Origin: Pseudomonadota bacterium | GTDB taxonomy: Bacteria > Pseudomonadota > Alphaproteobacteria > Rhizobiales > Rhizobiaceae | Reading direction: 5' to 3' | Assembly (NCBI GenBank): GCA_023419535.1 | Contig: JAEZXX010000081.1 | Coordinates: 83,541-147,540 of the forward strand | DNA length: 64,000 nucleotides | Part shown: positions 1 to 8,540 of the stretch, piece by piece | Layout: every line of letters starts with the position of its first letter | Numbering within the stretch: position 1 is the stretch's first letter | The notes under the pieces: generated by a model | Told to the model about the DNA's origin: nothing | Databases searched by the model: none | Seen by the model: the letters and a program-made list of their open reading frames with translations, nothing else | Position numbers and translations under genes: made by a program

Positions 1-1507
1 TTCCCTTGAGTTCGGCGATGCCGTCCTCGCTGCGGCGCGCTTCGGACAGAAAGCCGCAGGGCCGCCCTTCGGGATCGAAGGCGAAGATCCGGTCGCACAG
101 TTCGAGGAGTTCGACGTTCTCCGTCGACCACCAGACGACGATCGCGCCGTCGTCGGCCATGCGGCGAATGAGGTCGTAGATGTCCCGCTTGGTGCCGATG
201 TCGACGCCGCGCGTCGGCTCCTCCAGCACCACCATCCGCAGCTTCAGCCCGAGCCAGCGCGCGACGAGCAGCTTCTGCTGGTTGCCGCCCGACAGCGACG
301 CCGGCGCATCCCAGATCGAACCGGCCTTGAGCTTGAGCGCGGAGACGAGCGAGGCGCATTCGCCGCGCTCGTCTTCGCGCACAAGGCGGCGACGCTCGCG
401 AACGCGGCGCCCGGCCAGGACGTTGTCGACGATCGGCAGCTTGGCGAGGATGCCCTTGGCGGCGCGGTCTCCGGAGATGAAGCCGATGCCGCTGCGCACG
501 GCCTCGGCGGGCGAGGCGAAGCGCCGCTCGCGCCCGTCGATCGACAGGCGCCACTCGCCCTCGCGCGAGGCGCCGACGAGGGTCGCGATCAGGCCGGTCG
601 GGCCCGCCGGCGCCCCTGCGAAGCCGAGGATGGTGCCTGGGGCGATCTCGATGGCGGTGCCGGCCGGGCCGTCGAGCCGCACGCTCGGCGAGAGGCTTTG
701 CGAGTGCCAGCGCCGCGTGGCTGCGGCGGCCCTCTGCGCCGGCTGGCCCATCTGTCCCACGATGTCGGCGTCGCTCAGGGAAGCGAGCGGTCGGGCGTTC
801 TCCACCGTCGCTCCGTCCCGCAGGATGGTGCAGACGTCGCAGAGCGCGCGGATCTCCTTCATGCGGTGGGAGACGAAGACGATGCCGATCCCCTCCTCGT
901 GCGCCAGGCGCCTGAGGACGGCGAAGAGCTGGGCGGTCTCCCCGGAGGTGAGGTTGGCGGTGGGCTCGTCGAGGAGGAGGATTTCCGCGCCGGTGGAGAG
1001 CGCGCGGGCGATCTCCACGATCTGCCCCTCGTGCAGCGACAGCGCCCCGGCGGGGCGGTTGAGGATCGGGACCATGGAGGGATCGATGAGCTTCAGCGCC
1101 TCGGCGCCGATCGTGCGCATGACGCGCTGGCTCGACAGCGACAGGCCGCGCGGAGCGTGGACGAGGCCGATGTTCTCGGCGACGCTGAGGTCGGGCAGGA
1201 GCGACAGCTCCTGATGGACGACCGCGACGGTCGGCGTCGCCCGGCCCGGACGGCCCGACGACTGCACGATCTCGCCGCCGTCGCGCGGCGTCAGGCCGGT
1301 GATGACGCGGATGAGGGTGCTCTTGCCGGCCCCGTTGCCGCCGAGCAGCGCGTGAATCTGGCCGCTGCGGATGGTGAGGTCGACGCCGCGCAGGACCCGC
1401 GTCGCGCCGTAGCTCTTGACGATGCCCGTGGCCGCCAGAAGGACGTCGCCCGCGCTCTCGCGCACTCTGCCCTCGGCGCCGAACGCATGATCCGCGCCGG
1501 CCCGCAT
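1..1507 (-). CDS. Sugar ABC transporter ATP-binding protein, RbsA/XylG type (3' end outside window)
   Basis: A two-domain ABC ATPase that would power a ribose/xylose-class sugar importer at the inner membrane. Translating the minus strand from an ATG at 1507 (SD GGAGGAGG just upstream) gives an open frame of about 502 codons running off the left edge, so only the last residues are missing. The first domain has Walker A GGNGAGKST at about residue 56, a divergent signature LSLHEGQ and Walker B LLLDEPTA. The second has a degenerate P-loop (GAPAGPTG), signature LSGGNQQK and LEEPTRGVDIGTK, exactly the asymmetry known in RbsA. It is divergent from the LysR gene at 1606. Permease and binding protein would lie to the left, outside the window. 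The substrate cannot be told. Confidence 0.93.
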   Translation of the reverse strand, partial: MRAGADHAFGAEGRVRESAGDVLLAATGIVKSYGATRVLRGVDLTIRSGQIHALLGGNGAGKSTLIRVITGLTPRDGGEIVQSSGRPGRATPTVAVVHQELSLLPDLSVAENIGLVHAPRGLSLSSQRVMRTIGAEALKLIDPSMVPILNRPAGALSLHEGQIVEIARALSTGAEILLLDEPTANLTSGETAQLFAVLRRLAHEEGIGIVFVSHRMKEIRALCDVCTILRDGATVENARPLASLSDADIVGQMGQPAQRAAAATRRWHSQSLSPSVRLDGPAGTAIEIAPGTILGFAGAPAGPTGLIATLVGASREGEWRLSIDGRERRFASPAEAVRSGIGFISGDRAAKGILAKLPIVDNVLAGRRVRERRRLVREDERGECASLVSALKLKAGSIWDAPASLSGGNQQKLLVARWLGLKLRMVVLEEPTRGVDIGTKRDIYDLIRRMADDGAIVVWWSTENVELLELCDRIFAFDPEGRPCGFLSEARRSEDGIAELKG

Positions 1508-1586
1508 CCGCCTTCCTCCTCCCATTCCCGAAGCGAGGATGCAGCCGCCCGGGCGCTTGCGACAATTCTTGATTCTTTACGGTCTA

Positions 1587-1601
1587 TGTAGCTAGGCTAC
1601 A
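1587..1601. promoter_or_regulatory. Palindrome TGTAGC-TAG-GCTACA abutting a LysR start codon
   Basis: A perfect 6-bp inverted repeat with a 3-bp centre ends 4 nt before the ATG at 1606, in the 98-bp spacer between the divergent ABC ATPase and LysR genes. Its place suggests an operator, probably for autoregulation. It also occupies the position where a Shine-Dalgarno sequence would be expected, so LysR translation may be leaderless or weak. Inferred from symmetry and position only. Confidence 0.45.
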
Positions 1602-1605
1602 CATC

Positions 1606-2580
1606 ATGAGAGAGCTGAACCTCAACGCCATGGCCTATTTCGAGGCGGTCGCGCGCCTCAGCGGCGTCGCCAAGGCCGCCGAAGAGCTGAAGATCACGCC
1701 GTCGGCCGTCAGCCAGCAGCTGCGCCTCCTGGAGCAGCAGCTCGGGGTGAAGCTCTTCCGGCGCGAGAAGCGGCATCTGTCGCTGACGATCGACGGCGAG
1801 CGGCTCTACCAGACGACGACGCAGGCCTTCGAATCCATCCGCGAGGTGCGCAACGCGATCATGCGCCAGCGCGAGAGCTTCCAGCTCTCCATGCGCGTCA
1901 GCCCGTCCTTCGGCGAGCGCTGGCTGACCAAGCGTCTGGCCGAGTTCGCCGCCGAGTTCCCGACCTGGGAGCTGCGCATCGACGCGACGCCGAACTTCTC
2001 CGATTTCGAGACCGAGGTGATCGACCTCGACCTTCGTTACGGCGACGGCGGCTGGGGCGGGCTGCATTCGGAGTGCGTCCTCAGCGACTTCATCTTCCCC
2101 ATGTGCTCGCCGGCCTATCGGGAGGAGCTGCGCGCCCTCTCGCCCGACCCGCGCCGCCAGCTCCTGGAAGCCCGGCTGATCGACAGCTCCAAGACCTACT
2201 TCCGCTGGGACTACTGGCTGCCCCGCAACGGCGTCCAGGGTGCGCGCATGACCTATCCGTTCCGGCTGGACCGGTCCTCCATGTCGATCCAGCTCGCCAA
2301 GGACGGGGCGGGCGTCGTCCTGGAAAGCACCAGCATCGCCTTCGACGACCTCGAGGCGGGCCTGCTCGTGCCCCTGACGGACGAGTTCGGGGCGATCGAG
2401 TTCCCCGGCTACTGGCTGGTCTGCCCCTCGCGGCACATGAACCGGCGGGCGGTGCGCCTCTTCTCGGAATGGGTGGCGCGGATCGGGCGGCGCGACGCGG
2501 AGCGCACGCGCGCCTATCTCGCGGAGCAGGGACTGGGCACCACGCTGGAGCGCCGGGCGAACTTCGTCGCGCGCGACTGA
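1606..2580 (+). CDS. LysR-family transcriptional regulator (GcvA-like)
   Basis: 324 aa. The N-terminal winged helix-turn-helix (about residues 5-65, with AAEELKITPSAVSQQLRLLE as the recognition region) is followed by a LysR effector domain; overall layout resembles GcvA-type regulators. It is divergent from the sugar ABC ATPase and sits 146 bp before the transketolase/TRAP operon in the same direction, so it could regulate either. The ATG at 1606 is kept because it gives the usual short N-terminal lead before the HTH; no Shine-Dalgarno sequence precedes it, only a palindrome. Confidence 0.9.
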   Translation: MRELNLNAMAYFEAVARLSGVAKAAEELKITPSAVSQQLRLLEQQLGVKLFRREKRHLSLTIDGERLYQTTTQAFESIREVRNAIMRQRESFQLSMRVSPSFGERWLTKRLAEFAAEFPTWELRIDATPNFSDFETEVIDLDLRYGDGGWGGLHSECVLSDFIFPMCSPAYREELRALSPDPRRQLLEARLIDSSKTYFRWDYWLPRNGVQGARMTYPFRLDRSSMSIQLAKDGAGVVLESTSIAFDDLEAGLLVPLTDEFGAIEFPGYWLVCPSRHMNRRAVRLFSEWVARIGRRDAERTRAYLAEQGLGTTLERRANFVARD

Positions 2581-2593
2581 CCGCCCCCGCGCC

Positions 2594-2616
2594 GGCGACG
2601 ATGAAGTTTCGTCGCC
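2594..2616 (+). terminator. Stem-loop after the LysR gene
   Basis: GGCGACGA and TCGTCGCC form a perfect 8-bp stem with a 7-nt loop, 14 nt after the LysR stop codon. There is no following T-run, so it may be only a 3'-end stabiliser or a factor-dependent end. Confidence 0.4.
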
Positions 2617-2726
2617 GCGCCCGACCGGTTTCATGAAGCTGGGCTAATCAGCCCGTTACGAATTCGAACAATCGCTGCGCGAAGCTTTTGTCTAGCCTTC
2701 CGGCAACTCGAAGCTGGGAGGAGCAG

Positions 2727-3578
2727 ATGAGTTCTGCAGACGGCCACGCGCTGTCCAACGTCTCTTTGGCGCGCCGCGCCTGGAACATCCGCCGCAACGC
2801 GCTCCTGATGGGAGAGGTCCAGGGCCAGGGCTATATCGGCCAGGCATTGGGCATCGCGGATGTCCTTGCGGCCTCCTACTTCCATGCGCTCACCTACCGC
2901 GCGGACGACCCGGAGTGGGAGGGCCGCGACCGCTTCCTCCTCTCCATCGGCCATTACGCCATCGCGCTCTACGCGGTGCTGATGGAGGCCGGCATCCTGC
3001 CCGAGGACGAGCTCGAGACCTACGGCATGGACGACAGCCGCATGCCCATGTCGGGCATGGCGTCCTACACGCCGGGCATGGAGATCACCGGCGGCTCGCT
3101 CGGCCACGGCCTCGGCATCGCCGTCGGCATGGCGATGGGCCTGAAGCGCAAGTCGTCCAAGGCCTTCGTCTACAACCTCATGTCCGACGGCGAGCTCGGC
3201 GAGGGCTCGACCTGGGAGGCGGCGATGTCGGGCGCCCATCACGGGCTCGACAACCTCATCTGCCTCGTCGACTTCAACGACCAGCAGGCCGACGGCAAGT
3301 CGCGCCAGATGCTGTCCGCCGAGCCGCTCCTCGACAAGTGGGCCGCCTTCGGCTGGCACTGCCAGCGCGTCGACGGCAACGACCTCGACGCCGTCGTGAA
3401 GGCCTTCGACGCCGCGCGCGCCCACGAGGGACGGCAGCCCCGCGCGATCGTCTTCGACACCGTCATGTGCAAGGGCGTGCCCTTCCTGGAGAGCCGCGAG
3501 ATCACCCATTTCGTGCGCGTGGAGCCCGACGAGTGGGGCAAGGCGCTGAGCGTCCTGGAGGAGGGCAAGCCCCAATGA
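2727..3578 (+). CDS. Transketolase, N-terminal (TPP-binding) subunit
   Basis: 283 aa, the N-terminal half of a split transketolase. The thiamine-diphosphate/Mg motif reads SDGELGEGSTWEAA followed by the conserved N of LVDFND. Start at ATG 2727 is preceded by SD GGGAGGAG; an upstream in-frame codon at 2688 has no SD. The stop overlaps the start of the C-terminal subunit in an ATGA, so the two are translationally coupled. With its partner it should move a two-carbon ketol unit between a ketose and an aldose. Split transketolases beside dedicated transporters are usually catabolic rather than pentose-phosphate enzymes; examples I know are the apiose and sulfoquinovose (sulfo-TK) pathways. The SDR and TRAP genes downstream fit such a role, but the substrate is unknown. 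Confidence 0.92.
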   Translation: MSSADGHALSNVSLARRAWNIRRNALLMGEVQGQGYIGQALGIADVLAASYFHALTYRADDPEWEGRDRFLLSIGHYAIALYAVLMEAGILPEDELETYGMDDSRMPMSGMASYTPGMEITGGSLGHGLGIAVGMAMGLKRKSSKAFVYNLMSDGELGEGSTWEAAMSGAHHGLDNLICLVDFNDQQADGKSRQMLSAEPLLDKWAAFGWHCQRVDGNDLDAVVKAFDAARAHEGRQPRAIVFDTVMCKGVPFLESREITHFVRVEPDEWGKALSVLEEGKPQ

Positions 3579-4612
3579 CCATCGCGTCCATGGCCCGCAA
3601 GCACGAGGCCCGCAAGGTCGTCCCGAAGGGCGAGCGCGTGGCGACCTCGGCGATGATCGCCTCCCTGGCGGCCGAAGGCTACGACACCGAGAGCGCCCCC
3701 TTCGGCAACGCCCTCGTCGAACTCGCCAGGACCGACGAGCGCATCGTCGGCCTGTCGGCCGATCTCGCCAAGTACACCGACCTGCACATCTTCGCCAACG
3801 CGATGCCCGACCGATTCTACCAGATGGGCATGGCCGAGCAGGTGATGGTCTCGGCCGCCGCGGGTCTGGCGCGCGAGGGCTTCCTGCCCTTCGCCACCAC
3901 CTACGCCGTCTTCGCCTCGCGACGGGCCTACGACTTCATCGCCATGGCGATCGCGGAGGAGAACCTGCCGGTCAAGATCGTCTGCGCCCTGCCGGGCCTG
4001 ACCACCGGCTACGGCCCGAGCCACCAGGCCACCGAGGACCTGGCGATCTTCCGCGGCCTGCCGAACATGACGATCATCGACCCGTGCGACGCGGTCGACA
4101 TCCGCCAGTCGGTGCCGGCGATGGCCGCCCATCCCGGGCCGGTCTATTCGCGCCTGCTGCGCGGCAAGGTGCCGGTCGTGCTGACGCGCTACAAGCCGGA
4201 CTACGAGTTCCAGCTCGGCCGCGCCCAGATGATCCGCGAGGGCCGGGACGTGCTCGTCATCTCGTCCGGCATCATGACGATGCGCGCGCTCGACGCCGCC
4301 GAGCTTCTGGCCAGGGACGGCGTCGACGTCGCGGTGCTGCACACGCCGACGATCAAGCCGCTCGACCGCGAGACGATCCTCGCCGAGGCGGGCAAGGGCG
4401 GGCGCCTCGTGGTGACGGCCGAGAACCACACGGTGGTCGGCGGCCTCGGCGAGGCGGTGGCGGGCACGCTCCTCACCGCGGGTCAGGCGCCGACCTTCCG
4501 CATGATCGGCCTGCCGGACGAATTCCTGGAGGCCGGCGCGCTGCCGACGCTGCACGACATGTACGGGATCACGGCCGAGAAGGTCGCGGCCAGCATCAAG
4601 GGCTGGCTCTGA
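3575..4612 (+). CDS. Transketolase, C-terminal (pyrimidine-binding) subunit
   Basis: 345 aa, carrying the Transket_pyr domain and the C-terminal domain. The catalytic Glu region reads MGMAEQVMVSAAAGLAREG and the following FATTYAVFASRRAYDFI is typical of the family. It starts at ATG 3575, overlapping the previous stop by 4 nt. An N-terminal extension of about 35 residues (MTIASMARKHEARKVV...) precedes the conserved part. It forms the heterodimeric enzyme with the gene at 2727. Confidence 0.92.
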   Translation: MTIASMARKHEARKVVPKGERVATSAMIASLAAEGYDTESAPFGNALVELARTDERIVGLSADLAKYTDLHIFANAMPDRFYQMGMAEQVMVSAAAGLAREGFLPFATTYAVFASRRAYDFIAMAIAEENLPVKIVCALPGLTTGYGPSHQATEDLAIFRGLPNMTIIDPCDAVDIRQSVPAMAAHPGPVYSRLLRGKVPVVLTRYKPDYEFQLGRAQMIREGRDVLVISSGIMTMRALDAAELLARDGVDVAVLHTPTIKPLDRETILAEAGKGGRLVVTAENHTVVGGLGEAVAGTLLTAGQAPTFRMIGLPDEFLEAGALPTLHDMYGITAEKVAASIKGWL

Positions 4613-4641
4613 GGAGCCGGCCGAGGGAGGGAGTGAAGCAC

Positions 4642-5394
4642 ATGGGACTTCTTGAAGGACGGTTCGCGATCGTCACGGGCGCCGCCTCGCCGCGCGGCCT
4701 CGGCCGGGCGACCGCGGCGCTCTTCCAAGAGCACGGCGCCAAGGTCGCGATCCTCGATCTGGACGGCGCTGCGGCCGAAGAGACCGCCGCCGGTCTCGGC
4801 GAAGGCCATGTCGGCCTTGCCTGCGACGTCACCAAGGCCGAGGCCTGCCAAGCGGCGGCCGAGGCGCTTCTGAAGCGCTGGGGCCGGATCGACGTTCTCG
4901 TCAACAACGCCGGCATCACCCAGCCTCTGAAGCTGATGGAGATCGAGGCGCGGAACTACGACGCCGTCCTCGACGTGAATCTTCGCGGCACGCTCTACAT
5001 GAGCCAGGCGGTGATCCCGGCCATGCGCGCGCAGCGCGCCGGCTCCATCGTCAACATGTCCTCGGTCTCGGCGCAGCGCGGCGGCGGCATCTTCGGCGGC
5101 CCGCATTACTCGGCGGCGAAGGCCGGCGTCCTCGGTCTGACCAAGGCGATGGCGCGCGAGCTCGCCCCCGACAACGTGCGCTCCAACGCCATCTGCCCGG
5201 GCTTCATCGCCACCGACATCACCGCCGGCAAGCTGACGCCGGAGATGGACAAGGCGATCCTCGCCGGCATCCCGATGGCTCGCGTCGGCCAGGCGAGCGA
5301 CGTCGCCGGCTGCGCGCTGTTCCTCGCCTCGGACCTGTCGGCCTACTGCACGGGCACGGAAATCGACGTCAACGGAGGATCCCTGATCCACTGA
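4642..5394 (+). CDS. Short-chain dehydrogenase/reductase (SDR)
   Basis: 250 aa classical SDR. NAD(P) motif TGAASPRGLG at about residues 12-21 (the usual TGxxxGxG with an extra-residue insertion), NNAG near 88, catalytic Ser140/141, Tyr156 and Lys160 (YSAAK), and the C-terminal GGSLIH ending common in sugar and polyol dehydrogenases. It lies 29 bp after the transketolase pair and 63 bp before the TRAP binding protein, so it probably oxidises the imported polyol, sugar or acid to the ketose that the transketolase uses. The start ATG at 4642 follows GGGAGG. Confidence 0.88.
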   Translation: MGLLEGRFAIVTGAASPRGLGRATAALFQEHGAKVAILDLDGAAAEETAAGLGEGHVGLACDVTKAEACQAAAEALLKRWGRIDVLVNNAGITQPLKLMEIEARNYDAVLDVNLRGTLYMSQAVIPAMRAQRAGSIVNMSSVSAQRGGGIFGGPHYSAAKAGVLGLTKAMARELAPDNVRSNAICPGFIATDITAGKLTPEMDKAILAGIPMARVGQASDVAGCALFLASDLSAYCTGTEIDVNGGSLIH

Positions 5395-5457
5395 CCAGGA
5401 CGGCGGGGACGACCCGCAGCGCGACGGAGGGAGCCGTCGAACGGGAGGAGAAGCGAT

Positions 5458-6423
5458 ATGAGACCCTTCATCGGGACGGTCGCGGCGGCCATGGCTTTCG
5501 CCGGCTCCGCCGCGGCTGACGAGATCATCTTCGCCCACGGCGAGAATCCCGGAAACCCGCGCCATCTCGCTGCCGAGCGCTTCGCGGAGCTCGTCGAAAC
5601 CTGCGAGGGATCGGACCTCACGGTCAACGTCGCGCCCTCGGCCACGATGGGCGACGATGTCGAGATGCTGACGGCCACGATCGCCGGCATCGTTCAGATC
5701 ACCGCCAACAGCCAGGGCCCCTTCGCCCAGATCGTGCCGGAGGCCGGGGCGATCGGGCTGCCCTTCCTGTTCGAGGACGCCGAGACCGCGTGGGCCGTGC
5801 TCGACGGCGAGATCGGCGGGCGGCTCGACGCCCTGGCGCGGGAGAACCGGCTGACGATCCTGGCCTTCTGGGACAACGGCATCCGCCATGTCAGCCATCT
5901 GAACCGGCCCGTCGACACGCCGGCCGCCCTGTCGGGGATGCAGATTCGCACGCCGTCCGACGAGATGACGATCGCCATGTTCGAGGCGCTCGGCGCCTCG
6001 CCGGCGCCCTTGGCCTTCTCGGAACTCCCGTCTGCGCTCCAGGCGGGGGCCTTCGACGGGCAGGAGAACCCGTTGACGAACATCCACTCGGCACGGCTGC
6101 ACCAGATCACGCCGCACATCACGCTGACCGGCCATCAGTACCAGGCGACACCCGTGGTCGCCGGGCTCGACTGGTGGACCTCGCTCGACGAGGCGTCGCG
6201 ATCCTGCGTCCGGGACGCGGCCCGCGAGGCCGGCCGGTACCAGCGCGAACTCTCCCGCGACGCCAACGCGGAACTCCTCTCCACCATGGCCGGGGAGGGG
6301 GCGATCTTCTCCGAGGTCGCGGATCGGGGGGCCTTCATCGCGGCGTCCGCGCCGGTCTATGCGGACTACGAGAGGCGGCTCGGCGACTTCGTCCCCGCTC
6401 TCGTCCAGGCGGCGGCCCGCTGA
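5458..6423 (+). CDS. TRAP transporter substrate-binding protein, DctP family
   Basis: 321 aa periplasmic binding protein. A signal peptide (cleavage probably near SAAA-DE, about residue 21) is followed by a DctP fold. The conserved arginine expected to pair with a substrate carboxylate lies in GMQIRTPSDEM, and FSELPSALQAGAFDGQENP is the diagnostic family segment. Start ATG 5458 is preceded by GGGAGGAG. The stop overlaps the small permease start (TGATG). The ligand is most likely a carboxylated or sulfonated compound, as for most TRAP ligands, but is not determined. Confidence 0.92.
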   Translation: MRPFIGTVAAAMAFAGSAAADEIIFAHGENPGNPRHLAAERFAELVETCEGSDLTVNVAPSATMGDDVEMLTATIAGIVQITANSQGPFAQIVPEAGAIGLPFLFEDAETAWAVLDGEIGGRLDALARENRLTILAFWDNGIRHVSHLNRPVDTPAALSGMQIRTPSDEMTIAMFEALGASPAPLAFSELPSALQAGAFDGQENPLTNIHSARLHQITPHITLTGHQYQATPVVAGLDWWTSLDEASRSCVRDAAREAGRYQRELSRDANAELLSTMAGEGAIFSEVADRGAFIAASAPVYADYERRLGDFVPALVQAAAR

Positions 6424-6977
6424 TGCGCCCGCGCTTCCAGGCCGACGGAGCCGCCCGCAGCCTCCCGCGCCTTGCCGAGACGCTCACGGGCGCCCTCGAT
6501 CTGTCGGGCCGTGTCCTGTGCGCATTCTGCCTCGCCGTCCTCTTCGCGGCGCTGCTCGCCAACGTGCTCCTGCGCTACGTCGCGGGATCGGGGCTCGGCT
6601 GGGCCTACGAGATCCACGCGATCGTCCTGCCCTGGCTGGTGGGAGGCGGCATCGTCGTCGCGGCCGTCCAGGGGCGGCATATCGCCATCACCCTCCTGCA
6701 GGACGCGCTCGGTCCGGTCCCGGCGCGCCGGCTCATGCTCCTGATCCAGCTCGTCGTCGTCGTCATCGCCGCCGGCGTGTTCTGGAGCAGCCTGCCGATC
6801 CTGTCGGCGGCGAGCCATCAGCGCATACCGGCGCTCGGCGTCACGCGGTTCTGGGGGTATCTCAGCCTCGCCTACGCCTTCGCCGGAATGGGGCTCGTCG
6901 CCGCGCTCGACGCGCTTCGCCTTCTGTCGGGCGAGCCAATCCAAAAGCCCGACGCCGCCGACCAGAGCCTGTCCTGA
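6423..6977 (+). CDS. TRAP transporter small permease, DctQ family
   Basis: 184 aa, four predicted membrane helices (about residues 28-48, 60-78, 98-118, 140-162). The segment LLANVLLRYVAGSGLGWAYE is typical of DctQ. It starts one base into the DctP stop codon, so it is coupled to that gene. The tail after the last helix is polar. It pairs with the large permease 94 bp downstream. Confidence 0.88.
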   Translation: MRPRFQADGAARSLPRLAETLTGALDLSGRVLCAFCLAVLFAALLANVLLRYVAGSGLGWAYEIHAIVLPWLVGGGIVVAAVQGRHIAITLLQDALGPVPARRLMLLIQLVVVVIAAGVFWSSLPILSAASHQRIPALGVTRFWGYLSLAYAFAGMGLVAALDALRLLSGEPIQKPDAADQSLS

Positions 6978-7071
6978 AACCCGCTCCGGCAGCGCGCAGC
7001 ACACGAAGCGGGGCCGGCGGACGGGACGCGCGCGATGCGGCCGGCCCCGCCCCATTCCGGGAGGAACGACC

Positions 7072-8328
7072 ATGACCGCGACGATGATCTGGGGCCTTCT
7101 GGCCCTCATGGCGCTCTGCGTGCCGATCTCCTTCGCCCTGATGGGCGGGGCGGCGCTCGCCCTGTGGCTCGAGGGCCAGCCGCTTTCGGTCATGGCGCTG
7201 CGGCTCTACACGCCGACGCAGAGCTTCCCGATGCTGGCGGTCCCCTTCTTCATCATGGCGGGCGCCCTGATGATGTCGGGGCGCTTCGGAATCCTCCTGA
7301 TCGACGTCGCGCGCCTCGTCGTCGGCCGCTTCAAGGGCGGCCTCGGGCACGTCTCGATCATGGGCTCGTTCATGTTCGGCGGCGTCTCCGGCTCGGCGGT
7401 CGCCGACGCCACCGCGATCGGCAACGCGCTCATCCCGGTGCAGTTGAAGGAGGGCTATCCGAAGGGCTTCGCTGCCGCGGTCAACGCCTCGTCCTCCACC
7501 ATCTCGGTCCTCATTCCGCCTTCGATTCCGCTCATCCTCTTCGGGCTCGTCTCCGGCGTCTCGATCATCGATCTCTTCGTCGCCGGCATCCTGCCGGGCG
7601 TCATGCTCGGCCTCGGCATGTTCGGCGCGGTCTGGTTCGTCGCCTCCCGGCGGAACCTGCCGCGTTCGCCCCTCGAAGGCGGCTTTGCCGCCTTCCGGTC
7701 CCAGATCCTCGTTGCCCTGCCGGCGATCCTGATGCCCGTCTTCATCATCGCCACGCTTCGGTTCGGCGTGGCCACGCCGACCGAGGTGAGCGTCCTGGCG
7801 GTCGCCTACGCGCTCTTCGTGTCGGCGTTCCTCTATCGCGACCTCACGCTGAAGGGCCTCTGGACCGCGGCGGTCGACACCGGCGTGATGACGGGCGCGG
7901 TCATGATCATCATCATGGCATCGTCAATCACCCAATGGGTGCTGACGGCCGAGCGCGTGCCCCAGGACCTCGCACTCTGGGTCACGGCCGCCCTCAGCGA
8001 ACCCTGGATGGTGATCCTGGCGCTGAACGTCGTGATGCTGATCGTCGGCGCCTTCCTCGATCTGCCGGCGGCCGTCCTCCTGCTCGGGCCCATCTTCGTC
8101 ACGATCGGGCAGGCGATCGGGCTCGATCCGGTGCAGCTCGGCCTCATGATGGTGGTGAACCTTTCCATCGGCCTCTACACGCCGCCCGTGGGGACGACGC
8201 TCTTCATCTCCGCGGCGATCGCCAAGACCGACATCTTCACCGTGATCCGCGCGCTCCTGCCGTTCTATGCGGTCGCGCTCGCGGTGCTCCTCCTGATCTC
8301 CTACCTGCCCGCGTTGACGATCTACTGA
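7072..8328 (+). CDS. TRAP transporter large permease, DctM family
   Basis: 418 aa integral membrane protein with about 12 helices, the ion-coupled translocation subunit. Family hallmarks are AVPFFIMAGALMMSG near residue 60, the FGGVSGSAVADATAIG loop near 100, SSSTISVLIPPSIPLILFG near 140 and the late LYTPPVGTTLF loop. SD GGGAGGAACG precedes ATG 7072. It closes the split-transketolase operon. Confidence 0.92.
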   Translation: MTATMIWGLLALMALCVPISFALMGGAALALWLEGQPLSVMALRLYTPTQSFPMLAVPFFIMAGALMMSGRFGILLIDVARLVVGRFKGGLGHVSIMGSFMFGGVSGSAVADATAIGNALIPVQLKEGYPKGFAAAVNASSSTISVLIPPSIPLILFGLVSGVSIIDLFVAGILPGVMLGLGMFGAVWFVASRRNLPRSPLEGGFAAFRSQILVALPAILMPVFIIATLRFGVATPTEVSVLAVAYALFVSAFLYRDLTLKGLWTAAVDTGVMTGAVMIIIMASSITQWVLTAERVPQDLALWVTAALSEPWMVILALNVVMLIVGAFLDLPAAVLLLGPIFVTIGQAIGLDPVQLGLMMVVNLSIGLYTPPVGTTLFISAAIAKTDIFTVIRALLPFYAVALAVLLLISYLPALTIY

Positions 8329-8356
8329 GAGCGCGGCCGCGCGGACCTGCCTCGCG

Positions 8357-8371
8357 GAGGCGGAACGCCTC
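8357..8371 (+). terminator. Short stem-loop after the TRAP operon
   Basis: GAGGCG-GAA-CGCCTC, a 6-bp stem with a 3-nt loop 28 nt after the DctM stop. There is no T-run. It is a candidate transcript end between the TRAP operon and the SorC gene. A TTGACA hexamer at 8479-8484 could be the -35 box of a new promoter for SorC, although no convincing -10 follows. Confidence 0.3.
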
Positions 8372-8540
8372 GAGCCGAGGCGCTGTCGAGGTCCAACGGC
8401 GAGAGGCGCCGACGAGGGTTGCGGAAGCCGACCCCGTCCGTCCCCGCCGGCCGGTGCGGGCCTCGCGGCGCCCCGTCTTTGACAAACGGGCGATGCGATG
8501 TAAGCCGCAGGGTCCGACCGGTTCCCTGGGGTGTGTTTCG

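Noticed and set aside
2727..4612. Split transketolase as one gene broken by a frameshift
   Set aside because: The two halves end and begin at the natural domain border, overlap by ATGA, and the second has its own N-terminal extension. This is the normal two-gene form.
8479..8484. TTGACA as a firm promoter of the SorC gene
   Set aside because: No acceptable -10 hexamer stands 16-18 bp downstream, so it is mentioned only as a possibility.
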